64,000 nt of DNA from Georgenia sp. EYE_87 (GCF_023148685.1 NZ_JAHXNL010000016.1:1-64000), one strand, 5' to 3'. Shown: positions 51,851 through 61,424, counted from the stretch's first letter. Program-made: numbers and translations. The notes: generated by a model not told the origin, from the sequence alone.

Positions 51851-51937
51851 TGACCCGCGGGGCCCTTCGGCTGCCCGGGAGCCCCGGTCGTGGCGCGACG
51901 TCCCGGACCGGTGGACCGCGGGGGCCCGGCGGCGCAA

Positions 51938-51943
51938 TACGCT
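51938..51943 (+). promoter_or_regulatory. Probable leaderless -10 of the CapA-type gene (TACGCT)
   Basis: TACGCT ends 6 nt before the ATG of the CapA-type gene, which has no ribosome-binding site. Confidence 0.45.
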
Positions 51944-51949
51944 TCGCCC

Positions 51950-53287
51950 ATGAGGTCCGCGTCACGCCGCCAGCGCGAGGCGCACCGCCGTCGGCGCGGG
52001 GAGCAGCTGGTCGCGTTCGGGCTCACCGGCGTGGCCCTCGCCTCGGCGGCCGTGGGTCTGGGTGTCGGGTCCCGCCCGCTCCTCGACGGCGGGCCCGAGG
52101 TCCCGCCGGCGGCGCAGCCGGCACCGGCCCCGGCGCCGACACCGACGCCGACGCCCAAACCGTCGCCGCCCCCCGCCGAGGACGTCACCTTCACGATCCT
52201 CTCCGCCGGGGACGTGCTGCCCCACGCCAGCGTCAACCGCAGCGCCGCGCTGCCCGGCGGCGGGTACGACTTCGTCCCGCTGATGGCCGGGGTCGAGGAG
52301 TGGACCGCGGGGGCCGACCTCGCGCTGTGCAGCCTCGAGGTGCCGCTCGCCCCGCCCGGCGAGGAGGTCAGCGCCTACCCGACGTTCGGCGCCCCCGGTG
52401 AGCTCGTGACGGCGCTCGCGGAGCTGGGCTGGGACGGGTGCGCCACGGCGACCAACCACGCCCTGGACCGGGGCCTGGCGGGCGTGGACCACACCCTCGA
52501 CATGCTGGACGCCGCGGGCCTCGGCCACGTCGGGACGGCCCGCGACGCCGGCGAGGCGGCCCAGCCCCAGCTCTACGTCCTGCGCCGGGACGGGCGCGAG
52601 ATCGTCGTCGCGCAGCTGGCGGCCACGACTCTCCTCAACGGCCCGCCCGCCCCGGCGACCGCGCCGTGGTCGGTGACGAGGGCGGACACGGACGCCCTCA
52701 CCGCCCAGGCCCGCGCGGCCCGGGAGGCCGGGGCGGACGTGGTCGTCGCCAACCTCCACTGGGGCGTGGAGTACGTCCACTCCCCCAAACGCGAGCAGGT
52801 CGAGATCGCGACCGCGCTGGCCGACGGCGGCCAGATCGACCTGGTCCTGGGCAACCACTCCCACGTCCCGCAGCCGATCGACCACCTGCCCGGCGGCCCG
52901 GACGGCGCGGGCATGTGGGTCGCCTGGTCGATGGGGAACTTCCTGTCCAACCAGGACGACGACTGCTGCACGATGGAGACGGCCACCGGCCTCATCACGA
53001 CGGCGACGGTCGAGGTCCCGGCCGACGGGCCGGCCCGGGTCACCGGTCTCGACTGGGCCCCGGTCACGGTGGACCGGCACGGGGGGCACCGCATCTACCC
53101 GCTGCTGGACCTCGCCGCGGGCGCCGGCCCGTCGGGCCTGGGCCTCGACGACGCCACGATCGCCGCGCGCGCGGCCCGGGTCCACGAGGTGATGGGCGCC
53201 GACCGTGTGCGGAACGAGGCGGCGGAACCGACCGGCCCGGAGCCGGAGGTGGTGCCGCGCGGGCGGCAGGGTGTCAGCGGCCCGTGA
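51950..53287 (+). CDS. CapA-family metallophosphoesterase-fold surface protein
   Basis: Membrane-anchored extracytoplasmic protein of 445 residues. It has a basic N-terminus, one membrane anchor or signal at about 20-40, a Pro/Ala/Thr-rich linker (50-76) that may span the wall, and a CapA/PgsA-type domain. Metal-site motifs are visible: SAGDVLPH (85-92), CATATNHALDRG, HWGVEY and LGNHSHVPQP. Relatives include the CapA protein of poly-gamma-glutamate systems, but CapB and CapC partners are absent, so polymer synthesis is unlikely; wall or capsule maintenance is a guess. Its 3' end overlaps ftsK by 14 nt, convergently. Confidence 0.83.
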   Translation: MRSASRRQREAHRRRRGEQLVAFGLTGVALASAAVGLGVGSRPLLDGGPEVPPAAQPAPAPAPTPTPTPKPSPPPAEDVTFTILSAGDVLPHASVNRSAALPGGGYDFVPLMAGVEEWTAGADLALCSLEVPLAPPGEEVSAYPTFGAPGELVTALAELGWDGCATATNHALDRGLAGVDHTLDMLDAAGLGHVGTARDAGEAAQPQLYVLRRDGREIVVAQLAATTLLNGPPAPATAPWSVTRADTDALTAQARAAREAGADVVVANLHWGVEYVHSPKREQVEIATALADGGQIDLVLGNHSHVPQPIDHLPGGPDGAGMWVAWSMGNFLSNQDDDCCTMETATGLITTATVEVPADGPARVTGLDWAPVTVDRHGGHRIYPLLDLAAGAGPSGLGLDDATIAARAARVHEVMGADRVRNEAAEPTGPEPEVVPRGRQGVSGP

Positions 53288-55997
53288 GCTGCCAGGCGTC
53301 CTCGCCGTCGTCGCTGTCCTCGTCGTCGTAGCCCGCCGCCGCCTCGGGCAGGTGCCCCGCGACGCCGTCGGCGTAGCGGTCCACCGGCGCCTCGTCGACC
53401 TGGACCACGTCGGCGGCGTCGGCGGGGTCGTACGGCGCCTCGGCGGGCTCCTCCCCGCGCAGCATCGCCAGGGTGGCGGGCAGGTCGTCAGGCTGGACGA
53501 GGACGTCGCGGGCCTTCGACCCCTCGGAGGGGCCGACGATCTCGCGCGACTCCAGCAGGTCCATGAGCCGGCCGGCCTTGGCGAAGCCGACCCGGAGCTT
53601 GCGCTGGAGCATCGAGGTGGACCCGAACTGCGTGGTGACGACGAGCTCGGCGGCCTGCAGAAGCAGGTCCAGGTCGTCCCCGATGTCCTCGTCCACCTGC
53701 TTCTTCGCGACGGTGGCGACGACGTCCTCACGGTAGGTGGGCTGCAGCTGGGCCTTGACGTGGTCGACCACCGCGTGGATCTCCGACTCCGTGACCCAGG
53801 CGCCCTGCACGCGCATCGGCTTGGCCGAGCCCATCGGGAGGAACAGCGCGTCGCCCTGGCCGATGAGCTTCTCGGCGCCGGGCTGGTCCAGGACCACCCG
53901 GGAGTCGGCGAGCGAGGAGGTCGCGAACGCCAGGCGGGAGGGGACGTTGGCCTTGATCAGGCCCGTGACGACGTCGACCGACGGGCGCTGGGTGGCCAGC
54001 ACCAGGTGGATGCCGGCCGCCCGGGCGAGCTGCGTGATGCGCTGGATCGAGGCCTCGACGTCGCGGGGCGCGACCATCATCAGGTCGGCGAGCTCGTCGA
54101 CGATCACCAGCAGGTACGGGTAGGGCGCGATCTTGCGCTCCGAGCCCTCGGGCGGCCTCACCTTGCCGTTGCGCACGGCGGTGTTGAAGTCGTCGATGTG
54201 CTTGTAGCCGAAGGCGGAGAGGTCGTCGTAGCGGGCGTCCATCTCCCGCACCACCCACTCCAGGGCCTCGGCGGCCTTCTTCGGGCTGGTGATGATCGGG
54301 GTGATCAGGTGCGGGATGCCCTCGTAGATGGTCAGCTCGACCCGCTTGGGGTCGACCAGCACCATCCGCACCTCCTCCGGCGTGGAGCGCATCATGATCG
54401 ACGTGATCATCGAGTTCACGAAGCTGGACTTGCCGGCGCCGGTCGCGCCGGCGACGAGCAGGTGCGGCATCTTGGCGAGGTTGGCGACGACGTAGCCTCC
54501 CTCGACGTCCTTGCCGACGCCGACGACCAGCGGGTGCTCGGTTCGACGCGCGACGGAGGAGCGCAGCACGTCGCCCAGGGCGACGGTCTCGCGGTCGGCG
54601 TTGGGGATCTCGACGCCGATCGCGGACTTGCCGGGGATGGGCGAGAGGATGCGCACGTCGGCGCTGGCGACGGCGTAGGCGATGTTCTTGCTCAGGGCGG
54701 TGATGCGCTCGACCTTGACGCCGGCCCCGAGCTCGAGCTCGTACCTGGTCACCGTCGGGCCGCGGGAGAAGCCGGTGACCTTGGCGTCGACGGAGAAGTC
54801 GGTGAGGACCTGCGTCAGCGCCTCGACGACGCGGTCGTTGGCGGCGGAGCGCACCTTGTGCGGGGCGCCCTTGATGAGCATCTCGTCGCCGGGCAGCGTG
54901 TAGATGACGTCCGGCGCGAGCTCGAGCTGCTCGGCGCGGGCCGGCAAAGCCTGCGTGGGCGGGGCCGTGAGCTCGGCCTTCTCCTCGGCGGTCGGCTCCG
55001 TGGAGTCGGCGGTGGCCGCGGTGGCGGGCGTCGCCGGCGCGCCCCGCCGGCGGCGGCCCTTGGCGGGCGTCGCCGTCGCGCCGCCCTCCTCCGCGGGAGC
55101 GAGCTCGGCCGCGGCGGTGAAGGCCTCGTCGGCGGCGTACTCCCCCGGGACGACGCTCTCGGCGGCCTCGGCCTTCTTCCGGCGACGGCGCGGGGCGGGC
55201 GGGCGGTGCGTGCCGTCCGCGGCGACGATCTCCGCGGTCGCGGCCGCGCCCTCGCCGTCCTCGGGCTGGCGGCCGAGCAGCCAGGCCCCGGCGCTGCGCA
55301 GGCGCCCCGGGACGGCGGCGACCGGGGTGGCCGTCACGACGAGGAGCCCGAACAGCCCGATCAGAACGAGGATCGGGACGGCCCCCCACTCCGAGAGGAG
55401 GATCGTCAACGGGGTGCCGAAGAGCCAGCCCAGCAGCCCGCCCGCGCTCTCGACGGCGGCGAAGTCCTCCGCGGGGCTCGGCAGGTCGAGACCGATGTGG
55501 ATCAGGCCGCAGACGGCGGCGATGACGCCCGTCAGGCCGATGGAGACGCGGGCGTTGGCCTGGGACCGCTCCGGGTGACGCATGAGCCGTACCGCCATGC
55601 CCACGAGGACCAGCGGGAGCAGGACTCCCAGGACGCCGACGACGCCGGCAGCGACGTGGTGGATGACGTCCCCGGCAATGCCGGAGAGCCCGAACCACTC
55701 CCGGAGCGCGATGACGATGGCGACTCCGAGCAGCAGGAACGCCAGCCCGTCGCGGCGCAGGGCCGGGTCGAGGTCCTTGGCGCCGGATCCGACGCTGCGT
55801 GCGGTGCCACCCACCAGGTGCGCTCCTCCCATCCAGAGGCCTCGGGCCGCGCGCACCGGGAGCGACCTGCGCCTCGGGCGTGACTGTGCAGTCGACCGCC
55901 CGCCACCACGGGTTCCTTCGCCGCTCCGGGAGCCGCGTGCCTTGGACCCTCGTGCTGTCGAGGCCGACCGTCCGCGAGAAGTGGTACGGGTAGCCAT
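53274..55997 (-). CDS. ftsK: DNA translocase FtsK
   Basis: Septum-anchored ATPase that pumps chromosome DNA during division. In 907 residues: a basic Ser/Arg-rich N-terminus, four or so membrane segments between about 85 and 230, a charged Ala/Glu/Lys linker (about 245-350), and the motor with Walker A GATGAGKS at 517-524, Walker B LLVIVDELADLMM and the C-terminal winged-helix gamma domain (SMLQRKLRVGFAKAGRLMD) that reads polar KOPS-like sequences, then an acidic tail. ATG 55997 follows a TAGTTT element by 10 nt. Its last 14 nt overlap the convergent CapA-type gene. Confidence 0.95.
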   Translation of the reverse strand: MATRTTSRGRSASTARGSKARGSRSGEGTRGGGRSTAQSRPRRRSLPVRAARGLWMGGAHLVGGTARSVGSGAKDLDPALRRDGLAFLLLGVAIVIALREWFGLSGIAGDVIHHVAAGVVGVLGVLLPLVLVGMAVRLMRHPERSQANARVSIGLTGVIAAVCGLIHIGLDLPSPAEDFAAVESAGGLLGWLFGTPLTILLSEWGAVPILVLIGLFGLLVVTATPVAAVPGRLRSAGAWLLGRQPEDGEGAAATAEIVAADGTHRPPAPRRRRKKAEAAESVVPGEYAADEAFTAAAELAPAEEGGATATPAKGRRRRGAPATPATAATADSTEPTAEEKAELTAPPTQALPARAEQLELAPDVIYTLPGDEMLIKGAPHKVRSAANDRVVEALTQVLTDFSVDAKVTGFSRGPTVTRYELELGAGVKVERITALSKNIAYAVASADVRILSPIPGKSAIGVEIPNADRETVALGDVLRSSVARRTEHPLVVGVGKDVEGGYVVANLAKMPHLLVAGATGAGKSSFVNSMITSIMMRSTPEEVRMVLVDPKRVELTIYEGIPHLITPIITSPKKAAEALEWVVREMDARYDDLSAFGYKHIDDFNTAVRNGKVRPPEGSERKIAPYPYLLVIVDELADLMMVAPRDVEASIQRITQLARAAGIHLVLATQRPSVDVVTGLIKANVPSRLAFATSSLADSRVVLDQPGAEKLIGQGDALFLPMGSAKPMRVQGAWVTESEIHAVVDHVKAQLQPTYREDVVATVAKKQVDEDIGDDLDLLLQAAELVVTTQFGSTSMLQRKLRVGFAKAGRLMDLLESREIVGPSEGSKARDVLVQPDDLPATLAMLRGEEPAEAPYDPADAADVVQVDEAPVDRYADGVAGHLPEAAAGYDDEDSDDGEDAWQLTGR

Positions 55998-56156
55998 GAT
56001 GGTGCCCAAACTAGCCCGGGCACCCGGCCCGGGCCCGCTCGCCGCGCCGCCCGGGCGGGTCGCGGCGGAGCGAGAAGCGCCACAGACGGGCGCGGGGCGA
56101 CCGCCGGGCGGCCGGACCCGTCCACGCCTCGGGGCTGCGCGGCGGGCCCGCCACTG

Positions 56157-57842
56157 TCAGGCCTCGACGACCGTCGGGATGATCATCGGGCTGCGGCGCA
56201 GCCGCTTGGCCGCCCACCGGCCGACCACGCGGCGTATCGCCTGCTGCATCTGGTGCGGGTCCGCGTTGCCGCGGCCGACCACCTCGTTCAGCGCGTTGGT
56301 CACGTCCGGCAGGATCGCGTCGAACACCGAGTCGTCCTCGGCCATCCCGCGGGCCTGGATGTGCGGGCCCGTGAGCACCTTGCCGGTCGCGGTGTCCACC
56401 ACCGCGAAGATGGCGATGAAGCCCTCCTCGCCGAGGATGCGGCGGTCCTTGAGCTCGGCGTCGGTGATCTCCCCGACGGAGGAGCCGTCGACGTAGACGT
56501 ACCCGCACGGGACGGCCCCGGCGATCCGCGCCCGGCCGTCGACGAGGTCGACGACGACGCCGTCCTCGGCGAGCACGACGCGCTCGGCCGGCACCCCGGT
56601 CTGGACGGCGAGGGCGCCGTTGGCGACGAGGTGACGGATCTCCCCGTGGACCGGCATGACGTTCTTCGGCCGCACGATGTTGTAGCAGTAGAGCAGCTCC
56701 CCGGCGCTGGCGTGGCCGGAGACGTGCACCTTGGCGTTGCCCTGGTGGACCACCTTGGCGCCGAGGCGCATGAGTCCGTTGATGACGCGGAACACCGAGT
56801 TCTCGTTGCCCGGGATGAGCGAGCTCGCGAAGATCACGGTGTCCCCGGGGCCGACGGCGACGCGGTGGTCGCGGTTGGCGATGCGGCTCAGCGCGGCCAT
56901 CGGCTCGCCCTGGGAGCCGGTGGCCATGAGCACCGTCTCGTGCGGCGCGAAGTCGTCGATGTGCTTGACGTCGATGAGCGTGCCCGGCGGGACCTTGAGG
57001 TAGCCGAGCTCGGCGGCGATGCCCATGTTGCGCACCATCGACCGCCCGACCAGGGCGACCTTGCGCTCGTGGAGGGCGGCGGCGTCGAGCACCTGCTGGA
57101 CCCGGTGGACGTGGGAGGCGAAGGAGGCGACGACGATCTGCCCCTCGGCCTGGGCGAAGACGTTGTCCAGCACCGGGCCGATGTTCCGCTCGTGCGCGGT
57201 GAAGCCCGGCACCTCGGCGTTGGTGGAGTCGACCATGAACAGGTCCACGCCCTCCTCGCCGAGACGGGCGAACGCGCGCAGGTCCGTGATCCGGTTGTCC
57301 AGCGGGAGCTGGTCCATCTTGAAGTCGCCGGTGTGCAGGACGTTGCCGGCCCGGGTGCGGATCATGACCGCGAGCGCGTCGGGGATGGAGTGGTTGACGG
57401 CCACGAACTCGAGCCCGAACGGCCCGAGCTGCTCCGTCTGCCCCTCGCGCACGGCGAGGGTGACGGGCGTGATGCGGTGCTCCTTGAGCTTGGCCTCGAT
57501 GAAAGCCAGGGTGAGCTGGGAGCCGATCAGCGGGATGTCGCGGCGCTGGCGCAGCAGGTACGGCACGCCCCCGATGTGGTCCTCGTGCCCGTGGGTCAGG
57601 ACGATCGCCTCGATGTCGTCGAGGCGGCCGGCGATGTAGTCGAAGTCCGGCAGGATCAGGTCCACGCCGGGCTGGTTGTCCTCCGGGAAGAGGACGCCGC
57701 AGTCGACGATCAGCAGGCGCCCGGAGTGCTCGAAGACGGTCATGTTCCGTCCGACCTCGCCGAGCCCGCCGAGCGGGACGATCCTCATGCCTCCCTGCGG
57801 GATCGGACCGGGTGCGGACAGCTCAGGATGGGGATGGCTCAC
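56157..57842 (-). CDS. rnj: Ribonuclease J
   Basis: Metallo-beta-lactamase/beta-CASP ribonuclease with 5'-exonuclease and endonuclease activity in RNA decay. The 561-residue protein has the zinc motif HGHEDHIGG (84-92), NHSIPDA, HTGDFKMD, the beta-CASP region with NENSVFRV and HVSGHAS, and a C-terminal domain. The GTG at 57842 gives the normal length, with IPQGGMRIVPLGGLGEVG near the N-terminus. It lies 52 nt downstream of dapA; dapA-rnj adjacency is widespread in actinobacteria and Firmicutes. Confidence 0.95.
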   Translation of the reverse strand: MSHPHPELSAPGPIPQGGMRIVPLGGLGEVGRNMTVFEHSGRLLIVDCGVLFPEDNQPGVDLILPDFDYIAGRLDDIEAIVLTHGHEDHIGGVPYLLRQRRDIPLIGSQLTLAFIEAKLKEHRITPVTLAVREGQTEQLGPFGLEFVAVNHSIPDALAVMIRTRAGNVLHTGDFKMDQLPLDNRITDLRAFARLGEEGVDLFMVDSTNAEVPGFTAHERNIGPVLDNVFAQAEGQIVVASFASHVHRVQQVLDAAALHERKVALVGRSMVRNMGIAAELGYLKVPPGTLIDVKHIDDFAPHETVLMATGSQGEPMAALSRIANRDHRVAVGPGDTVIFASSLIPGNENSVFRVINGLMRLGAKVVHQGNAKVHVSGHASAGELLYCYNIVRPKNVMPVHGEIRHLVANGALAVQTGVPAERVVLAEDGVVVDLVDGRARIAGAVPCGYVYVDGSSVGEITDAELKDRRILGEEGFIAIFAVVDTATGKVLTGPHIQARGMAEDDSVFDAILPDVTNALNEVVGRGNADPHQMQQAIRRVVGRWAAKRLRRSPMIIPTVVEA

Positions 57843-57894
57843 GGGCCCATCTTGCCAGGTGGCCGGCGGAACCCCGCAGAGCGGCCGACGTGAC

Positions 57895-58812
57895 CTATGC
57901 CCGGAGGAGTCCCTGCTCACGCAGGACCGCCGCGAGAGCGTCGACCTCCCGGTCCGTGGCGCTGACCAGGGGGAGCCGCACGGCGGGGCTGGGGATGACG
58001 CCCTGGAGGTGGAGGGCGTGCTTCGCCATCACGGCCCCCTGCCCGCCGCCCATGAGCGCGGCGACGACGGGACGCAGCCGGGCGGCGACGTCGCGGGCGC
58101 CGGGGAGGTCCCCGGCGTCGACGGCGCGCACCATCTCGGCGTACGCACCGGCGGTGACGTGGCCGACGACGGAGATGACCCCGGAGGCGCCGTGGGCGAG
58201 CCAGTCGAAGTTGAGGGCGTCGTCGCCGGAGTAGAACTCCAGCCCCGTGCGGGCCATGCGCTCGAACCCGGCCGGTACGTTCCCGGTGGCGTCCTTGACG
58301 GCCTTGACCCGGGGGTGCTCGGCGAGCCGGTCGAGGGTGTCGTCACCGATCGCGACGCCGGTGCGGCCGGGGATGTCGTACAGGATCACCGGCAGGTCGA
58401 CGGCGTCGGCGACGGCCCTGATGTGCCGGTAGACGCCCTCCTGCGACGGGCGGTTGTAGTACGGGGAGACCACCAGGAGGCCCTGGGCGCCGGAGCGCTC
58501 GGCCCCCTGCGCGATGCGGACCGCGTGCGCGGTGTCGTTCGAGCCGGCGCCGCCGATGATCATGGCGCGCTCCCCCACCGCGTCGACGACGGCACGCATC
58601 AGCTCGTCCTTCTCCGGCTGGTGCGTGGTGGGCGACTCCCCGGTGGTGCCGTGCAGGACGAGGGCGTCGCACCCGTCGTCGACGAGCTTGACGGCGACCG
58701 CCACCCCGGCGTCGACGTCGATCGAGCCGTCCTCGTGGAACGGGGTGACCATCGCGGTGGCGACCGAGCCGAACGTGCGCGCCGGGACGCGCGGGGAGGC
58801 GGTGGTGTTCAT
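57895..58812 (-). CDS. dapA: 4-Hydroxy-tetrahydrodipicolinate synthase
   Basis: TIM-barrel enzyme that condenses pyruvate with aspartate semialdehyde, the first committed step to diaminopimelate and lysine. The 305-residue protein has GTTGES at 55-60, Tyr145 and the Schiff-base Lys173 (VKAVKDATGN). The ATG at 58812 lies 6 nt after TACCGT with no ribosome-binding site, so the transcript is probably leaderless. RNase J follows. dapB lies 2.7 kb upstream on the same strand, with a GNAT gene and a transporter in between. Confidence 0.95.
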   Translation of the reverse strand: MNTTASPRVPARTFGSVATAMVTPFHEDGSIDVDAGVAVAVKLVDDGCDALVLHGTTGESPTTHQPEKDELMRAVVDAVGERAMIIGGAGSNDTAHAVRIAQGAERSGAQGLLVVSPYYNRPSQEGVYRHIRAVADAVDLPVILYDIPGRTGVAIGDDTLDRLAEHPRVKAVKDATGNVPAGFERMARTGLEFYSGDDALNFDWLAHGASGVISVVGHVTAGAYAEMVRAVDAGDLPGARDVAARLRPVVAALMGGGQGAVMAKHALHLQGVIPSPAVRLPLVSATDREVDALAAVLREQGLLRA

Positions 58813-58818
58813 GGGAGG

Positions 58819-58824
58819 ACGGTA
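58819..58824 (-). promoter_or_regulatory. Probable leaderless -10 of dapA (TACCGT)
   Basis: TACCGT on the minus strand ends 6 nt before the dapA ATG. Confidence 0.5.
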
Positions 58825-58891
58825 ACGCGGCGGGCCCGTGACGCAGGTGCGACGTTCCACATCGTGGCGCCGGGGCGGCGCGCCGGACGGC

Positions 58892-58897
58892 TAGCCT
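58892..58897 (+). promoter_or_regulatory. Probable leaderless -10 of the GNAT gene (TAGCCT)
   Basis: TAGCCT ends 6 nt before the GNAT ATG; no ribosome-binding site is present. Confidence 0.5.
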
Positions 58898-58903
58898 GGA
58901 CGG

Positions 58904-59653
58904 ATGACCTCAGCGGACGATCTCGGCCACCAGGACGTGCTGGGCGGCCTCGCCGCCGGAGCGGAGGCGGACCCGCACGCGGGGCACTCGCACGCGGACC
59001 CGCTGCGGCCGGCCGCGGACCTCTCGGTCCGGCCCGCCGTCCCCGAGGACGCCGCGGCCATCGGCGACGTGCACGCCCGCACCCTGCGGGCCTCGCTGGC
59101 GGCCGGCGTCGGCCACGACCTCGGCCCCGAGATCGCCGCGGCGATCGACCCGGCGGCGCTCGGCGCGTCCTGGGCCGCGGCCATCGAGGAGCCGCCGTCG
59201 CCCCGCCACCGGGTCCTGACGGCGCTGGCCGGCGCGCGGGTGGTCGGCTTCGCCGCCTTCGCGCCCGCCGAGGTGCCGGTGGAGCTCCGCGCGACCGGCG
59301 CGGACGGGAGTGTCGACGACGCGGACGGGAGTGTCGACGACGCGGACGGGAGTGTCGACGACGCGGCCGACGACGCCGTGGACGGCGCGGCGCCGGGCGC
59401 CGTCGCGGAGATCCTGGCTCTCGAGGTGCCCGCGGCCCACGCCCGCCGCGGACACGGCTCACGCCTCCTGGCCGCCTGCGCGGACCTGCTGCGACAGCAG
59501 GGCGCCGCCCGGGTGCAGACCTGGACCGTGCAGGCCGACGAGTCGCGCACGCGGTTCCTCGGCCAGGCCGGGTTCGCACCCGCCGGGCTGCGCCGCTCGC
59601 TTGACGTCGGCGGCGAGGAGGTCGTCGAGATCTGCTGGTACGCCGACCTCTGA
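58904..59653 (+). CDS. GNAT-family N-acetyltransferase with an inserted acidic repeat
   Basis: A 249-residue acetyltransferase. After a His/Ala/Asp-rich leader the GNAT fold begins at LSVRPAVPEDAAAIGDVH (about 40-57). The acetyl-CoA loop reads ARRGHGSRLL near 179-188, preceded by the EILALEVP strand. Between two central strands an acidic insert (about 132-157) consists of three exact copies of a seven-residue unit from a 21-bp DNA repeat. The substrate is unknown. It is divergent from dapA and convergent with the BCCT transporter gene at a 31-nt gap. Confidence 0.8.
   Translation: MTSADDLGHQDVLGGLAAGAEADPHAGHSHADPLRPAADLSVRPAVPEDAAAIGDVHARTLRASLAAGVGHDLGPEIAAAIDPAALGASWAAAIEEPPSPRHRVLTALAGARVVGFAAFAPAEVPVELRATGADGSVDDADGSVDDADGSVDDAADDAVDGAAPGAVAEILALEVPAAHARRGHGSRLLAACADLLRQQGAARVQTWTVQADESRTRFLGQAGFAPAGLRRSLDVGGEEVVEICWYADL
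59300..59362 (+). repeat. 21-bp perfect tandem repeat, three copies, in frame
   Basis: Three identical 21-bp units (59300-59320, 59321-59341, 59342-59362) within the GNAT gene, coding acidic GSVDDAD-type units. The perfect identity implies recent expansion. Confidence 0.9.
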
Positions 59654-59684
59654 CACGGACCGCCCCCCAGAGCTGGCCGAGAAC

Positions 59685-61424
59685 CTAGACCTCGGCCGAC
59701 GTCGCGCCCCCACGCCCACGCCCGGCGGGCACCGGGTCCTCGCGCGCCGAGGAGCGCTCGTCGAGCGGGACGGTGCCCGGCCGCGTGAGGAGCGCCGCCT
59801 CCTCCGGGGTGCCACCTGCCTCCTCGACCCGCCGGGCCGCCTCCTCGGGCGGGAGCACCTTCTTCCACCGCCGCGTACGTATCGGAGGCCGCTCGCCGGC
59901 GTCCTCCTTCAGGGCGCGCAGCAGGCTGTAGATCATCAGGTAGCCCATGACGAAGAATGGCAGGCCGACGACGATGATCACCTGCTGGAGCGCGGCGAGT
60001 CCGCCCTCGCCGCTGGCACCGAGCAGGGTCGCGGCGACCAGGCCCACGCACACCGCCCAGAACACGCGCTGGCGCGTGGGGGCCCGGTCCTCGTGGCCGT
60101 TGCTGATCGTGTCCATCACCAGCGCCGCCGAGTCCACCGACGTCGTGAAGAAGATGACGACCAGCACGATGGCGAGCGCCGACACCACTGCGGTCAGGGG
60201 GAAGCTCTCGAGGAAGACGAAGAGGGCTCGGGCGACGTCGCCCTGCTCGACGACCGGCTCGACCAGGGTGCCCGGAGACGTCCGTTCGATGTCGAACGCG
60301 GCCCAGCCGAACACGCCGAACCAGACGACGCTGAACATCACCGGGATCGCCAGCACCCCGGCGACGAACTGTCGGACGGACCGTCCGCGCGAGATGCGTG
60401 CGATGAAGATCCCGACGAAGGGGGACCAGGAGATCGTCCAGGCCCAGTAGAAGACCGTCCAGGAGCTCTGCCACCCGCTGTCGTTGACGGTGTCGTTCCA
60501 GAAGGACAGCTCCGGCAGCCAGGACAGGTACACGCCCGCCGACTCGATGGTGCCCTTGAGCAGGAAGAGGGTGGGCCCGGTGACGAGCACGAAGCACAGC
60601 AGGCCCACAGCCAAGACGATGTTGATGTTCGACAGGCGCTTGACGCCCTTGTCGAGACCGAGCGCGACGGAGGTGATCGCGAGGGCGGAGACGCAGGCGA
60701 TGAGCGTGATCTGCACGGCTCGGGACTCGGCGACACCCCACAGCGTGGCGAGCCCGCTGTTGATCTGCAGGGTCCCGAGGCCGACGGAGACGGCCACGCC
60801 GAACATGGTGCCGACGATGGCGACCGTGTCGATCGCCGCGCCGACGGGTCCGTGGATCCGGTCCCCGAGCAGCGGGTGGAAGATCGAGCTGACCCGGGGC
60901 GGGAGGTTGCGCTTGTACATGAAGTAGGCGAAGGCCAGTGCGGGCAGCGCGAAGATCGTCCAGGTGTGCAGGCCGAAGTGGTAGAGGGTGAATGCCATGG
61001 CCTCGTGCGCCGCAGCGGCGCTCCCGCTCTCGACGTCCTGCATGGGCGGGTTGGCGAGGTGGTTGACGGGCTCGGCCACGCCCCAGAACATGAGGATCGA
61101 CCCGATGCCGGCGGCGAAGAGCATCCCGAACCACGCCGGGCCGGAGTGCTCGGGCGCCTCGTCCTCGGGCCCGAGCCGGACGCGGCCGAAGCGGCTGACC
61201 GCCATGTAGATCAGAAAGATCAGGAAGATCGTGACGCCGAGGACGTAGAACCAGCCGAGGCTGGTGAGGATCCACTCGGAGACGCCGGCGAAGAACGCGT
61301 CCACCTGGGCGGTGAAGGCGATCGTGCCGAGGACGAAGGCGGCGATCAGGAGCGCCGCGCCGAAGAAGATTGCCGGGCTGGTACGCAGCCCGAGCCTGTC
61401 GTGGATGCGGTGGAGAAGGTTCAC
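59685..61424 (-). CDS. BCCT-family betaine/choline/carnitine transporter
   Basis: Secondary transporter of 579 residues with twelve membrane segments. The BCCT signature runs WTVFYWAWTISWSPF to RISRGR (322-348), and MLFAAGIGSILMFWGVAEP at 101-119 is the first-repeat substrate and ion region. The C-terminal cytoplasmic tail (about 505-579) is long, charged and Arg/Glu-rich, like the osmosensing tails of BetP-type carriers, so osmoprotectant uptake under hyperosmotic stress is likely. The GTG at 61424 has GGAGAGG about 6 nt upstream. A weak 7-bp hairpin spans its stop codon. Confidence 0.92.
   Translation of the reverse strand: MNLLHRIHDRLGLRTSPAIFFGAALLIAAFVLGTIAFTAQVDAFFAGVSEWILTSLGWFYVLGVTIFLIFLIYMAVSRFGRVRLGPEDEAPEHSGPAWFGMLFAAGIGSILMFWGVAEPVNHLANPPMQDVESGSAAAAHEAMAFTLYHFGLHTWTIFALPALAFAYFMYKRNLPPRVSSIFHPLLGDRIHGPVGAAIDTVAIVGTMFGVAVSVGLGTLQINSGLATLWGVAESRAVQITLIACVSALAITSVALGLDKGVKRLSNINIVLAVGLLCFVLVTGPTLFLLKGTIESAGVYLSWLPELSFWNDTVNDSGWQSSWTVFYWAWTISWSPFVGIFIARISRGRSVRQFVAGVLAIPVMFSVVWFGVFGWAAFDIERTSPGTLVEPVVEQGDVARALFVFLESFPLTAVVSALAIVLVVIFFTTSVDSAALVMDTISNGHEDRAPTRQRVFWAVCVGLVAATLLGASGEGGLAALQQVIIVVGLPFFVMGYLMIYSLLRALKEDAGERPPIRTRRWKKVLPPEEAARRVEEAGGTPEEAALLTRPGTVPLDERSSAREDPVPAGRGRGGATSAEV

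Noticed and set aside
51838-52236. Longer N-terminus for pgsA
   Set aside because: The extension is Gly/Arg-rich, lies antisense to the CapA-type gene, and follows no start signal; a -10 element lies inside it.
51950-53287. Poly-gamma-glutamate capsule operon
   Set aside because: Only a CapA-type gene is present, with no CapB or CapC homologue. The neighbouring pgsA is the phospholipid enzyme, not the polyglutamate PgsA.
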